The notes below the pieces were generated by a model that was not told the DNA's origin, ran no database searches, and saw only the letters and a list, made by a program, of their open reading frames with translations. DNA of 60,297 nt from Clostridiales bacterium (GTDB lineage: Bacteria > Bacillota > Clostridia > Oscillospirales > Oscillospiraceae). How positions within the stretch are numbered: position 1 is the first letter of the stretch; each line of letters opens with the position of its first letter. The DNA lies in assembly GCA_021201475.1 (NCBI GenBank), contig JAJQEV010000046.1, positions 1-60,297 on the forward strand, in the 5' to 3' direction. Below, piece by piece: positions 34,364 through 41,953 of the stretch. A program made the position numbers and the translations under genes.

Positions 34364-36257
34364 ATACTATCCCCTGCTGGTGGTGGGGGCCATCATCGGC
34401 CTGTTCTCCATCGTCCTCAGCGTAGCCTACGCCCTGATGAAGGACAAGCAGTCCGCCGTGGGCTTTGACCGCAACATGAAGGACGGCGAAATCGTCCGCC
34501 GCCTGCTGGTCTACGCCAAGCCCTACTGGAAGCAGTTCCTGCTGGTGGGCTTTGTCATGCTGTTCTCCATCGCCTATGACATCGCCTCCCCGCTGATCAT
34601 CGGCTGGATCGAGGAGTTGATCGTGGGGGACTTTGCCCTGGGGCAGCTGTTTTCCGCCGTGGCCCTCTACGCCAGCATCCTGGTGGTATCCATGGTGTGC
34701 AGCTATGTTCAGGCCATCGTCCTGCAAAAGACCGGGCAGCGCATCATCTCCCACGTCCGGGAGGATTTGTTTGTCCACATCGAGTCCCTGTCCCACGAGC
34801 AGCTGAATGAGATTCCTGTAGGGAAGCTGGTGACCCGCATCACCAATGACACCAACGCCATCTCCCTGATGTTCACGAACCTCCTGGCCAACCTGGTGAA
34901 GAACCTGTTCGTCATCGTGGGGGTGTTGGCGGCCATGCTGTGGGTCAACTACGAGCTGACGCTGATGGTGCTGTGCTTTGTGCCCTTCATCCTGCTGTTC
35001 ACCGTGATTTTTCGGAAGTTCTCCCGCCAGGCCTACCGCCGGGTGAAGGACTGCACCACTGACATCAACACCTACCTCTCCGAGAACCTGTCCGGCATCA
35101 AAATCACCCAGGTGTTCAACCGGGAGGCGGAGAAGATGGCGGAGTTTCGGGAGAAGAGCAACCGGCTGGGCCGGGCGAAGCAGCAGCAAATCTTCGTGTT
35201 CGGCATTTTCCGGCCCCTGGTCTATATGCTCTATATCAGCTCTATCCTGTGCCTGCTGTACCTGGGGGGCAAGGGGTATCTGGACGGGGCCTCCTTCTTG
35301 GGCCAGACCATCACCAGCAGCACCTGCGTCACCTTCTATATGTACATCTCCAAGTTCTACAACCCCATCCAGAACCTGGCGGAGCAGTTCAACTGGCTCC
35401 AGTCCGCCTTCGCTTCGGCGGAGAAGGTCTTTTCCGTCATGGACCTCCAGTCCGCCATTGTGGACGCGCCGGACGCCGTCGAGCTGACGGAGGTGCGGGG
35501 GGAAATCGAGTTCCGGGACGTATGGTTCGCCTACGTCCCCGGCGAGTGGGTGCTGAAAGGGGTCTCCTTCCATGTGAACGCCAGGGACACGGTGGCCTTT
35601 GTGGGCTCCACCGGCTCCGGCAAGACCACCATCCTGTCCCTCCTCTGCCGGAACTACGAGGTGCAGAAGGGGCAGATACTCCTGGACGGCGTGGACATCC
35701 GCACCATCAAACTCTCCTCCCTCCGCCGCCACTTCGGGCAGATGCTCCAGGACGTGTTCCTGTTCTCCGGCACCATCCGCAGCAACATCCTCCTGCGGGA
35801 GGAGGGCATCTCCGATGAGGAGGTCATGGAGGTCTGCCGCTATGTGAACGCCGACCACTTCATTGACCGGCTGGAGGACGGCCTGGACGAGCCTGTGCGG
35901 GAGCGGGGCAACAACTTCTCCGCAGGTCAGCGGCAGCTTTTGAGCTTCGCCCGCACCATCATCCACAAGCCGGACATTATGATTTTGGACGAGGCCACCG
36001 CCAACATCGACACGGAGACCGAGCTGCTGATTCAGGACTCCCTGGAGAAGATGCGCAGCGTGGGCACCATGCTCATCGTGGCCCACCGTCTGTCCACCAT
36101 TCAGCACGCGGACAATATCATCGTCCTGTCCCACGGCGAGATTCTGGAGCAGGGCACTCATCAGGAGCTGCTGGCCCGGCATGGCCGGTACTACCAGCTG
36201 TACACCCTGCAATATCACCAGGAGCAGCTGCGCCGGGAGGGCGTGCAGGCAGGGTAG
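34356..36257 (+). CDS. ABC exporter subunit, fused membrane and ATPase domains (second of pair)
   Basis: This is a 633-residue protein. An extra N-terminal membrane helix (YPLLVVGAIIGLFSIVLSVA) precedes six exporter helices. The ATPase domain has Walker A GSTGSGKTT (about residue 416), signature FSAGQRQLLSFAR, Walker B IMILDEATANID with the catalytic glutamate, and IVAHRLST. With the degenerate first subunit it would form a heterodimeric exporter with one full catalytic site. GGAAGGAGGGG precedes ATG 34356. The alanine racemase gene follows after 42 bases and may be co-transcribed. Confidence 0.92.
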   Translation: MREYYPLLVVGAIIGLFSIVLSVAYALMKDKQSAVGFDRNMKDGEIVRRLLVYAKPYWKQFLLVGFVMLFSIAYDIASPLIIGWIEELIVGDFALGQLFSAVALYASILVVSMVCSYVQAIVLQKTGQRIISHVREDLFVHIESLSHEQLNEIPVGKLVTRITNDTNAISLMFTNLLANLVKNLFVIVGVLAAMLWVNYELTLMVLCFVPFILLFTVIFRKFSRQAYRRVKDCTTDINTYLSENLSGIKITQVFNREAEKMAEFREKSNRLGRAKQQQIFVFGIFRPLVYMLYISSILCLLYLGGKGYLDGASFLGQTITSSTCVTFYMYISKFYNPIQNLAEQFNWLQSAFASAEKVFSVMDLQSAIVDAPDAVELTEVRGEIEFRDVWFAYVPGEWVLKGVSFHVNARDTVAFVGSTGSGKTTILSLLCRNYEVQKGQILLDGVDIRTIKLSSLRRHFGQMLQDVFLFSGTIRSNILLREEGISDEEVMEVCRYVNADHFIDRLEDGLDEPVRERGNNFSAGQRQLLSFARTIIHKPDIMILDEATANIDTETELLIQDSLEKMRSVGTMLIVAHRLSTIQHADNIIVLSHGEILEQGTHQELLARHGRYYQLYTLQYHQEQLRREGVQAG

Positions 36258-36299
36258 GCATTTGGCGGCGCAGAACGCCGAAGGAAAGAGGGATTTGCC

Positions 36300-37421
36300 A
36301 TGACAAATGAGACAAAACGCACCTGGGCGGAGATTCATCTGGATCGCCTGGCGGGAAACTATCACTCCCTCCGGGCGCTGGCCCCTCACAGCCGGTTCGC
36401 CGGGCTGGTGAAGGCCAACGCCTACGGCCACGGAGCCGTGGCCGTAGGGCGGAAGCTGGAGGAACTGGGGGCGGACTACCTGCTGGTGGCCTGCCTGGAC
36501 GAGGCCGTCCAGCTGCGGGAGGCGGGGCTGACCCGGCCCATCCTGATTCTGGGCTACACCCCCACCACCTACACCGCCGAGCTGCTCCGGTACGACCTGA
36601 CCCAGGCGGTGTACGATGTGGCCCTGGCAAAGGAACACTCTGCCGCAGCCCTGGCCGCAGGCGGACGGCTGAACTGCTTTATCCAGTGCGACACCGGCAT
36701 GGGCCGCTTGGGCCTCCTGTGCCAGGAGGGCACCATTGACCGGGCGGCGGAGGAGGTGGAGGAGATTTGCAGCCTCCCCGGCTTGGAGCCGGTGGGGCTG
36801 ATGCAGCACTTCTCCGACGCGGACACCTGCCCCGCCTATTCCCGGCTGCAAATCGACCGGTACAACGCCCTCCTGGCAAAGCTGGCCGCCATGGGCCGCA
36901 CCTTCCCCATCCGCACCTGCTGCGCCGGGGCCGCCACCCTGAACTACCCGGAGGTACACTATGACATGGTGCGCCCCGGCATCCTCCTCTTCGGCTACTC
37001 CCCCGACCACGCCTGTGACGGCATGGTGGACGTGCGCCCGGTGATGGAGCTGAAAAGCCGCATCGCCTCGGTGAAGGCCATGCCAGCGGGCAGTTGCATC
37101 TCCTATGGCCGCACCTACACCCTGGCGCGGGACAGCCTGGTGGCGGTGGTTCCCGTTGGCTATGGGGACGGGCTGTTCCGGCTGCTGTCCTCCCGGCAGG
37201 AGTTTTTGCTCCACGGCCAGCGGGTGCGACAAATCGGGCGGGTGTGCATGGATATGTGCATGATTGATGTCACCGACCTGCCAGAGACGAGTGTTGGAGA
37301 CGAGGTCACTGTCTTTGGGGAGGAACTGCCCCTGACGGAAAAATCCGACGCCGTCGGCACCATCTCCTATGAAATGCTGTGCGACATCGCCCCCCGCGTC
37401 CCCCGGGTCTATGTGGAGTGA
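36300..37421 (+). CDS. alr: Alanine racemase
   Basis: This 373-residue PLP enzyme interconverts L- and D-alanine for peptidoglycan. The PLP lysine is K38 in LVKANAYGHG, and the catalytic tyrosine is Y269 in CISYGRTY. RVCMDMCMIDVTD and the GYGDG motif are also typical. Length is normal. AAAGAGGGA lies before ATG 36300. It is followed by a terminator and then mazF; in many Firmicutes alr lies next to the mazE-mazF toxin-antitoxin pair, but here no antitoxin gene is visible. Confidence 0.95.
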   Translation: MTNETKRTWAEIHLDRLAGNYHSLRALAPHSRFAGLVKANAYGHGAVAVGRKLEELGADYLLVACLDEAVQLREAGLTRPILILGYTPTTYTAELLRYDLTQAVYDVALAKEHSAAALAAGGRLNCFIQCDTGMGRLGLLCQEGTIDRAAEEVEEICSLPGLEPVGLMQHFSDADTCPAYSRLQIDRYNALLAKLAAMGRTFPIRTCCAGAATLNYPEVHYDMVRPGILLFGYSPDHACDGMVDVRPVMELKSRIASVKAMPAGSCISYGRTYTLARDSLVAVVPVGYGDGLFRLLSSRQEFLLHGQRVRQIGRVCMDMCMIDVTDLPETSVGDEVTVFGEELPLTEKSDAVGTISYEMLCDIAPRVPRVYVE

Positions 37422-37442
37422 ATACAACTGAATCACGCTGCC

Positions 37443-37478
37443 CCGCCGCCGGATGCCTTATGTGTCCGGCGGCGGTTT
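37443..37478 (+). terminator. Terminator after alanine racemase
   Basis: CCGCCGCCGGA (37443-37453) pairs with TCCGGCGGCGG (37465-37475), followed by TTTCTCT. Confidence 0.75.
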
Positions 37479-37659
37479 CTCTGTCGAAAGTTGCGGCATA
37501 GAATGTGGCAGTTCCGCCCGTCCAGACCGGTATATTTCCGGCCAAAGGGTGGGACAATTTAAGTACCCCCTGTTACATAAAGCGCTGCGCCCATGTGACG
37601 GGGGGAACAGGAATCTGCGGACGGCCAGCCGTCCGCCTGTACCACGGAGCGTGAACAAA

Positions 37660-38028
37660 TTGGACAGCAGTGTAAGACGAGGAGATATTTTCTATGCCGA
37701 CCTGAGCCCTGTTGTGGGCAGCGAGCAGGGCGGCGTGCGACCGGTGCTCATCATTCAGAACGACATGGGGAACCGGCACAGCCCCACGGTGATTGCGGCA
37801 GCCATCACCAGCCAGATGAACAAGGCGAAGCTGCCCACCCACATCGAGCTGATCGACCAGGACTGCGGCCTGACCAGGGATTCCGTTGTCCTGCTGGAGC
37901 AGGTGCGCACCCTGGATAAGCGCCGCCTGCGGGAGCGGATGGGCCGCCTGGGGGAGGAGCAGATGAAACTGGTGGACACCGCCATCGAGGTGTCCTTCGG
38001 CCTGAAGCCCCGGAAGAAGCTGGTGTAG
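37660..38028 (+). CDS. mazF: MazF/PemK-type endoribonuclease toxin
   Basis: This 122-residue protein carries the highly conserved [20 protein letters not shown] start of Firmicutes MazF, then RPVLIIQND and AAITSQ. MazF cuts mRNA at short sequence motifs and is normally held by MazE. TTG 37660 is chosen because GGAG (37646-37649) lies ten bases upstream; GTG 37651 is too close to it. The 238 bases between alr and mazF contain a terminator but no recognisable mazE. The toxin therefore appears solitary or uses an antitoxin elsewhere. It ends before a strong terminator. Confidence 0.92.
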   Translation: MDSSVRRGDIFYADLSPVVGSEQGGVRPVLIIQNDMGNRHSPTVIAAAITSQMNKAKLPTHIELIDQDCGLTRDSVVLLEQVRTLDKRRLRERMGRLGEEQMKLVDTAIEVSFGLKPRKKLV

Positions 38029-38061
38029 CCAGCCGTTCATAAGGCCCCCAAAACGGCAGAA

Positions 38062-38100
38062 GGGCTGCCCGCCGAAGCCCCGGCGGGCAGCCCGTTTTGT
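38062..38100 (+). terminator. Terminator after mazF
   Basis: A 13-bp perfect stem (38062-38074 with 38081-38093) is followed by GTTTTGT. Confidence 0.8.
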
Positions 38101-38129
38101 CGGCGCGTCAGCGCCGCCGTGCCAGGAAA

Positions 38130-38609
38130 TCAGCCGTTGGCGGGGGTGCTAGAGCTGACAGTCCCCTGCTCCCCGCTGCCGACGGCGTTCTCCACCGCGT
38201 CGGCGGCATCCTGCGCCGCGTCACCGATGGCGTCCCCGGCGTCGTCTACGATGTCACCCGCGCCACGGGCCACGTCGCCTACGGCGTCCCCGGCCTCGTC
38301 CAGGGCGTCCCCGGCATCCTGGGCCATGTCCCCGGCTGCGTCATCGGCAGCGTTGTCGGCCCGGTCTGTACCCGATGCGGTGCCCTCGTCCACCTGGCCC
38401 TCCGCGTCTGCGGCGTAGGAGCCGCTGTTTGCGGTGTCGGCGTCCTCAGCGTCGCTGCCGGTCTGGGTGTCGTTTTGGGCGGTGTCGTCCCCGCTGTCCG
38501 TCACGGCGGCGGACGTGTCGCCGGTGGTATTCCGGTCATTGCTCCTGCTGCCGCAGCCGGTGAGGGCCAGCGCCAGCATCAGAGCCAGCGCCAGAATGGT
38601 TGCTCTCAT
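38130..38609 (-). CDS. Lipoprotein with alanine/aspartate/glycine amphipathic repeats
   Basis: This is a 159-residue protein. The signal MRATILALALMLALALTGC ends in a lipobox (LTGC), so it should be lipidated and membrane anchored. A polar Asp/Thr/Ser linker follows, then residues about 85-150 consist of imperfect 11-residue units such as GDALDEAGDAV, GDVARGAGDIV and DDAGDAIGDAA, which predict amphipathic helices like those of LEA or YtxH-like proteins. ATG 38609 has GGGAGGAACGAG upstream. No enzyme domain is visible. It may be a stress or envelope-stabilising protein, but this is inference from composition only. Confidence 0.75.
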   Translation of the reverse strand: MRATILALALMLALALTGCGSRSNDRNTTGDTSAAVTDSGDDTAQNDTQTGSDAEDADTANSGSYAADAEGQVDEGTASGTDRADNAADDAAGDMAQDAGDALDEAGDAVGDVARGAGDIVDDAGDAIGDAAQDAADAVENAVGSGEQGTVSSSTPANG

Positions 38610-38707
38610 ACTCGTTCCTCCCAAAGTGAAGTGCGTCCTTTGCAGACTGTGTTAGTCTGTGCGCAGGCTGGAGGAATAAACCTGACAAAGCTTTCCTCAG
38701 GAGCGGA

Positions 38708-39106
38708 CTACTCGTGCAGATAGATGTCAATAGATATCTTGACCCACTTTCCCCGCAGTTCCTTTGCGTTGACCGTTCCAAACAGCAGCTTACCGGCGTC
38801 CATCAGCCTGGAAAACACAATATTGTCCTTTTGGGGTACATATCCAATTTTCTCGTTTGCTGCGGTTTTGATGACGATGGCGTTTGCATCGTATTCATTT
38901 TCCGTTTCCCTGAAAAAGTTTAACCTGTCCCCCACCTTGATACCCGGCTCCAGGGCTGCGATGTTCTCGATGTGAGAGGTGCCTGCGATGTAAGTGTCAA
39001 ACAGGAGGATGTCTCTTTGAAAAGGCTTAAACTCTTGCAGCTCATTTTTCGCCCCATATTTCAGGGCGATGAGGCCCCCCGCCGATGTAGTCGTTAATTC
39101 GTTCAT
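38708..39106 (-). CDS. HIRAN-domain protein
   Basis: This is a 132-residue protein. Residues about 35-115 match a HIRAN domain: LLFDTYIAGTSHIENIAALE, VGDRLNFFRETENEYDANAI and KIGYVPQKDNIVFSRLMDAG. HIRAN domains bind DNA ends or stalled-fork-like structures in eukaryotic HLTF/Rad5 and occur alone in bacteria with unknown roles. GGGAGGAGC lies directly before ATG 39106. It is the last gene of a three-gene minus-strand operon, 32 bases after the previous stop. No helicase or nuclease domain is fused to it. Confidence 0.85.
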   Translation of the reverse strand: MNELTTTSAGGLIALKYGAKNELQEFKPFQRDILLFDTYIAGTSHIENIAALEPGIKVGDRLNFFRETENEYDANAIVIKTAANEKIGYVPQKDNIVFSRLMDAGKLLFGTVNAKELRGKWVKISIDIYLHE

Positions 39107-39138
39107 CTTGCTCCTCCCATGATATGTATATGATGCGG

Positions 39139-39939
39139 CTACTCCAGCCAGTGCCGGAGTGCCTGCTGGCACAGCGTTCCGTCAAGCCCTTCCGACTTGA
39201 GCCATGCCGCCTTCAACCAAATTTGATGGACATCCTTTCGCTTTATCCGAATCAAAAATCCATTCCCGTCCGGCGCATAGCGCACCTCATAGGAATCACA
39301 GAACTGCGGGTCGAACCTGGCATTGTACGCGCTGATGCCAAAAGACCAGTTTCCCAGTGCGCCGGTCAGAACCAGGGACTGGTCGGTTGTGTATTTATGG
39401 GGAAATCCCCGCCACTGTGCTTCGTTCTCGCTGTCACTCTGAAAGTAAAGTTCGTACCAACTGCCAGCATCTAGTCGTTCCGTCGGCAGGCAGATGTCAA
39501 ACACCGTCTTTGTGGAAACGCGGCGTCCGGCATTGTCTCGATAGGTTACGCCATATCCTGCGGATTCGACGTTAAAAGGCTGCACTTCTTTGCCCATCCA
39601 GTTTGTTATATGAATGAAACCCACCGGAAGGTCAAGGCCAGAAAGCCGTTCTCCGGTGAAACACTCCGGCATCTCGAACCATTTGTCCGACCTCATACGA
39701 GCGTTGAGCAGAGAAAGCAGTTCTTCATCACTGCATCCTGCATCCAAATATTCCGATGTGATACTTCGTTTGCAGCTGATGTCCTGGTAGTATTCCAGCT
39801 TGATTTGGGGCGCTCCATCGCGATTTTCGATGAAAAGCGGCTTCAAGACCGGCCTGAGCCGATCTCTGTTCGTGTATACTTCAAAGTTCCAGCAAAGGTA
39901 GTTCTCATACAATAGAGTATGTAATCTTCCAGGTGTCAT
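39139..39939 (-). CDS. Unknown protein in the J-domain/HIRAN operon
   Basis: This 266-residue soluble protein belongs to no family I recognise. It is rich in aromatic residues and beta-prone segments (IKLEYYQDISCKRSITSEYL, FGISAYNARFDPQFCDSYEV) and ends in a basic helix, KRKDVHQIWLKAAWLKSEG. There is no signal peptide, membrane helix or obvious nucleotide-binding motif. The start is nine bases after the upstream gene, so it is translated from the same mRNA. Its conserved context, if it proves conserved, would be the main clue to function. Confidence 0.7.
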   Translation of the reverse strand: MTPGRLHTLLYENYLCWNFEVYTNRDRLRPVLKPLFIENRDGAPQIKLEYYQDISCKRSITSEYLDAGCSDEELLSLLNARMRSDKWFEMPECFTGERLSGLDLPVGFIHITNWMGKEVQPFNVESAGYGVTYRDNAGRRVSTKTVFDICLPTERLDAGSWYELYFQSDSENEAQWRGFPHKYTTDQSLVLTGALGNWSFGISAYNARFDPQFCDSYEVRYAPDGNGFLIRIKRKDVHQIWLKAAWLKSEGLDGTLCQQALRHWLE

Positions 39940-39948
39940 GCCGTTCTC

Positions 39949-40752
39949 CTATGGCAGATAGTCCTTTATCCGCGCCTTATACTCCTCCGCCTGCGCCTGA
40001 TACCGTTCACACAGGGTCTCCAGCTCTTCCTTCCGCTGGAGCGCCTTGGCCTCATCGTCCAGAAACTCTTTCAGGGTATAAGGATAGGTCGTCTGTATCT
40101 CCGCCGTCCTTGCCCGAACCTGCTGGAGCTTTTGGACGAGCTGTTCCTTTTCCTTTTGATAGGAGAGCAGGGAAGCGTCCTCCTCGTGCAAATCGTCCTG
40201 CCTGACCAGTTCAAAAATAGCCTGCATCAGCTCCAGATTGCCATCCTGATAGGCTGTGACGGCTCTGGAAAACAGCCCCGCCTTCGCATCGGAGAACTCC
40301 GGGTGCAGGTCTGGGTGCAGGGCTTTGACGATTTTCCGATACATGGATTTCAGGGAGGCTGCATCCTCCTCCGTCAGCGTTTCCGCCTGGCTGCGGTCTA
40401 AAGCCTCGTTCATGCTCTGAATCAGCGCGTCAAGCTGCCGCTGATAGTCCTGGAACTCCTGGTCGAGAATCTTCTCCAACGCCTGGATGTCTACCGGCTC
40501 CTGCCGGTTCCGCTTCATAATCACAAGCTCCAGCTTGCGTTTATACCTCAGATATTGGCACTCCGCTTCGTAGGCTGCATATTCCAGCCCGCCGAACCGC
40601 AGCAGATAGGCCGCTTCGATATTTTTACACTGTTGCAGCCGCAAATCATCCTGCTCCAAAATGGCGGCGGACAGTTCTTCCCGCAGCTGTTGAATCTCCG
40701 CTTTCAGCGCATCATACTGCGGAAACGGTATCAATTTCTTTTCATCACACAT
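39949..40752 (-). CDS. Coiled-coil protein with a J-domain-like HPD segment
   Basis: This protein of about 267 residues has long helical segments at both ends (ALKAEIQQLREELSAAILEQ near the start; EKEQLVQKLQQVRARTAEIQ near the end). In the middle, SMYRKIVKALHPDLHPEFSD followed by AVTAYQDGNLELMQAIFEL has the HPD loop and helix III/IV pattern of a J domain, suggesting that it recruits DnaK. The start is uncertain: ATG 40752 has AGGG nine bases upstream, but in-frame ATGs at 40770 and 40797 are possible. It is the first gene of the operon with the unknown protein and the HIRAN protein. Confidence 0.7.
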   Translation of the reverse strand: MCDEKKLIPFPQYDALKAEIQQLREELSAAILEQDDLRLQQCKNIEAAYLLRFGGLEYAAYEAECQYLRYKRKLELVIMKRNRQEPVDIQALEKILDQEFQDYQRQLDALIQSMNEALDRSQAETLTEEDAASLKSMYRKIVKALHPDLHPEFSDAKAGLFSRAVTAYQDGNLELMQAIFELVRQDDLHEEDASLLSYQKEKEQLVQKLQQVRARTAEIQTTYPYTLKEFLDDEAKALQRKEELETLCERYQAQAEEYKARIKDYLP

Positions 40753-40939
40753 AACTCTGAACCCTGTCATTCTTCCATACATGCTGTCAAAGCCCACAGC
40801 GCTCTGTCGGAACGGAATCTTGCGAAAAACGAGCGTCCGCCAAAGCCGATGCGCCCCCTGTCTTATCTACCAGTGTATAACAAATCCTGTCATTTATCAA
40901 CATTTAGTTTTACTTTTGTACATTTATACAGCGCCTCCC

Positions 40940-40968
40940 TTGCAATTTATCCAAAAAGATGGTATGAT
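40940..40968 (+). promoter_or_regulatory. Promoter of the Fur-family regulator gene
   Basis: TTGCAA (40940-40945), 17 bases, TATGAT (40963-40968), with an extended -10 TGG. It lies 40 bases upstream of the start codon. Confidence 0.75.
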
Positions 40969-40972
40969 ACCA
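40960..40972 (+). promoter_or_regulatory. Candidate operator palindrome over the -10 element
   Basis: TGGTATGATACCA is a perfect 6-1-6 palindrome covering the -10 hexamer. Its position would block RNA polymerase, and autoregulation by the Fur-family product of the next gene is the simplest reading. It does not match the classical Fur or PerR box. Confidence 0.45.
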
Positions 40973-41008
40973 CTAAGACAGTACAAGTAGGAGCGTGTAA
41001 GGGAACCC

Positions 41009-41479
41009 ATGAATGCCAGGCGCTATTCCAGACAGCGGGAGTTGATTTACGAATACCTGTGCGGGACGACGGAGCATCCCACGGCGGAGATGATTTACGC
41101 CGGCTTGAAGCCGCAGTCGCCCCACCTGGGCCTTGGCACGGTCTACCGCAACCTGAGCCTCCTCTGTGAGGACGGGCGGGTGCGGCGGCTGCCCTTCCCG
41201 GTGGAGCGGTATGACGGGAACCTGTCGGAGCACGCCCACTTCTGCTGTCAGCAGTGCGGCAAGGTGTCCGACCTGTTTTTAAACGAAACCGCAGTCAGTG
41301 AAACGGAGGAAGCGGTGGCCCGGCACTATGGCCACCAGGTACATCACCACGAGCTGATTTATTACGGTGTCTGCGCCCAGTGCCTCAGCGCTCAGGCCGA
41401 CACCTCGGAAGGGCAGGTGAAGCAGCATGAAAATCAGTTATCAGCCCAAGGGCGTTTGCTCCCGCCTGATGAACATTGA
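41009..41479 (+). CDS. Fur-family metal- or peroxide-responsive repressor
   Basis: This is a 156-residue protein. The winged helix includes RQRELIYEYL, HPTAEMIYAGL and the recognition helix LGLGTVYRNLSLL. The dimerisation domain has two CxxC pairs (C80/C83 in CQQC and C122/C125 in CAQC) for structural zinc, and histidine-rich HAHF and HHHE segments for the regulatory metal. RYDGN before SEHAHF resembles PerR more than Fur, but I do not assign it. AAGGGAA precedes ATG 41009. Its 3' end overlaps the TSCPD gene by 53 bases. Confidence 0.9.
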   Translation: MNARRYSRQRELIYEYLCGTTEHPTAEMIYAGLKPQSPHLGLGTVYRNLSLLCEDGRVRRLPFPVERYDGNLSEHAHFCCQQCGKVSDLFLNETAVSETEEAVARHYGHQVHHHELIYYGVCAQCLSAQADTSEGQVKQHENQLSAQGRLLPPDEH

Positions 41480-41669
41480 GGTGGAGGATGGCGTCATCCA
41501 AAATCTGGAGGTCATCGGCGGCTGCAACGGCAACCTGAAGGGCATTTCCGCCCTGGTGAAGGGGATGAAGGTGGAGGACGCTATCTCCCGGATGGAAGGC
41601 ATCCACTGTGGCATGAAGTCTACCTCCTGCCCCGACCAGATCGCCCAGGCGCTGAAGCAGGCGCTGTAA
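41427..41669 (+). CDS. TSCPD domain protein (TIGR03905 type)
   Basis: This 80-residue protein has the TIGR03905 pattern: KISYQPKGVCSRLMNIEVED, GGCNGNLKGISALVKGM and HCGMKSTSCPDQIAQAL. It is named after its TSCPD motif. Conserved cysteines suggest metal or cluster binding; its function is not established. It starts inside the regulator gene in another frame, so the two are translationally linked. A bidirectional terminator follows. Confidence 0.88.
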   Translation: MKISYQPKGVCSRLMNIEVEDGVIQNLEVIGGCNGNLKGISALVKGMKVEDAISRMEGIHCGMKSTSCPDQIAQALKQAL

Positions 41670-41689
41670 TGCGTGGACACACAAAACGC

Positions 41690-41731
41690 AACGCTCCCCT
41701 TATGAGATTTCTCATAAGGGGAGCGTTTTTT
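41690..41731. terminator. Bidirectional terminator between TSCPD and copA genes
   Basis: A 17-bp perfect stem (41690-41706 with 41711-41727) with loop ATTT has T6 on the plus side and A4 on the other, and lies between two convergent genes. Confidence 0.92.
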
Positions 41732-41743
41732 GCGGCGATATGC

Positions 41744-41953
41744 TTACTGCACGCCCTTGACCTCATAGCCCGCGTCGGTGACGGCGGCAGTCAACACCTC
41801 ATCCGCCACTGGGGCAGCCAGGGTGACGGTGGCGGTCTTGGCCTCCAGGTCGACTGCGGCGGAGGTCACGCCTGCCACGGCGGACAGGGCCTTCTCCACA
41901 TTGGCCTTGCAGTGGGCGCACATCATGCCCTCTACGGTCAGTACCTTTGTCAT
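41744..41953 (-). CDS. copZ: Possible internally initiated CopZ copper chaperone
   Basis: Within the 3' end of copA and in the same frame, GAGGTG lies six bases before ATG 41953. Initiation there would give a 69-residue protein, [20 protein letters not shown] and onward, the same size as free CopZ chaperones. It would deliver Cu(I) to CopA or CsoR. The frame could equally be read only as the last domain of CopA. A second in-frame ATG lies eight codons upstream. Direct evidence for independent translation is lacking. Confidence 0.4.
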   Translation of the reverse strand: MTKVLTVEGMMCAHCKANVEKALSAVAGVTSAAVDLEAKTATVTLAAPVADEVLTAAVTDAGYEVKGVQ

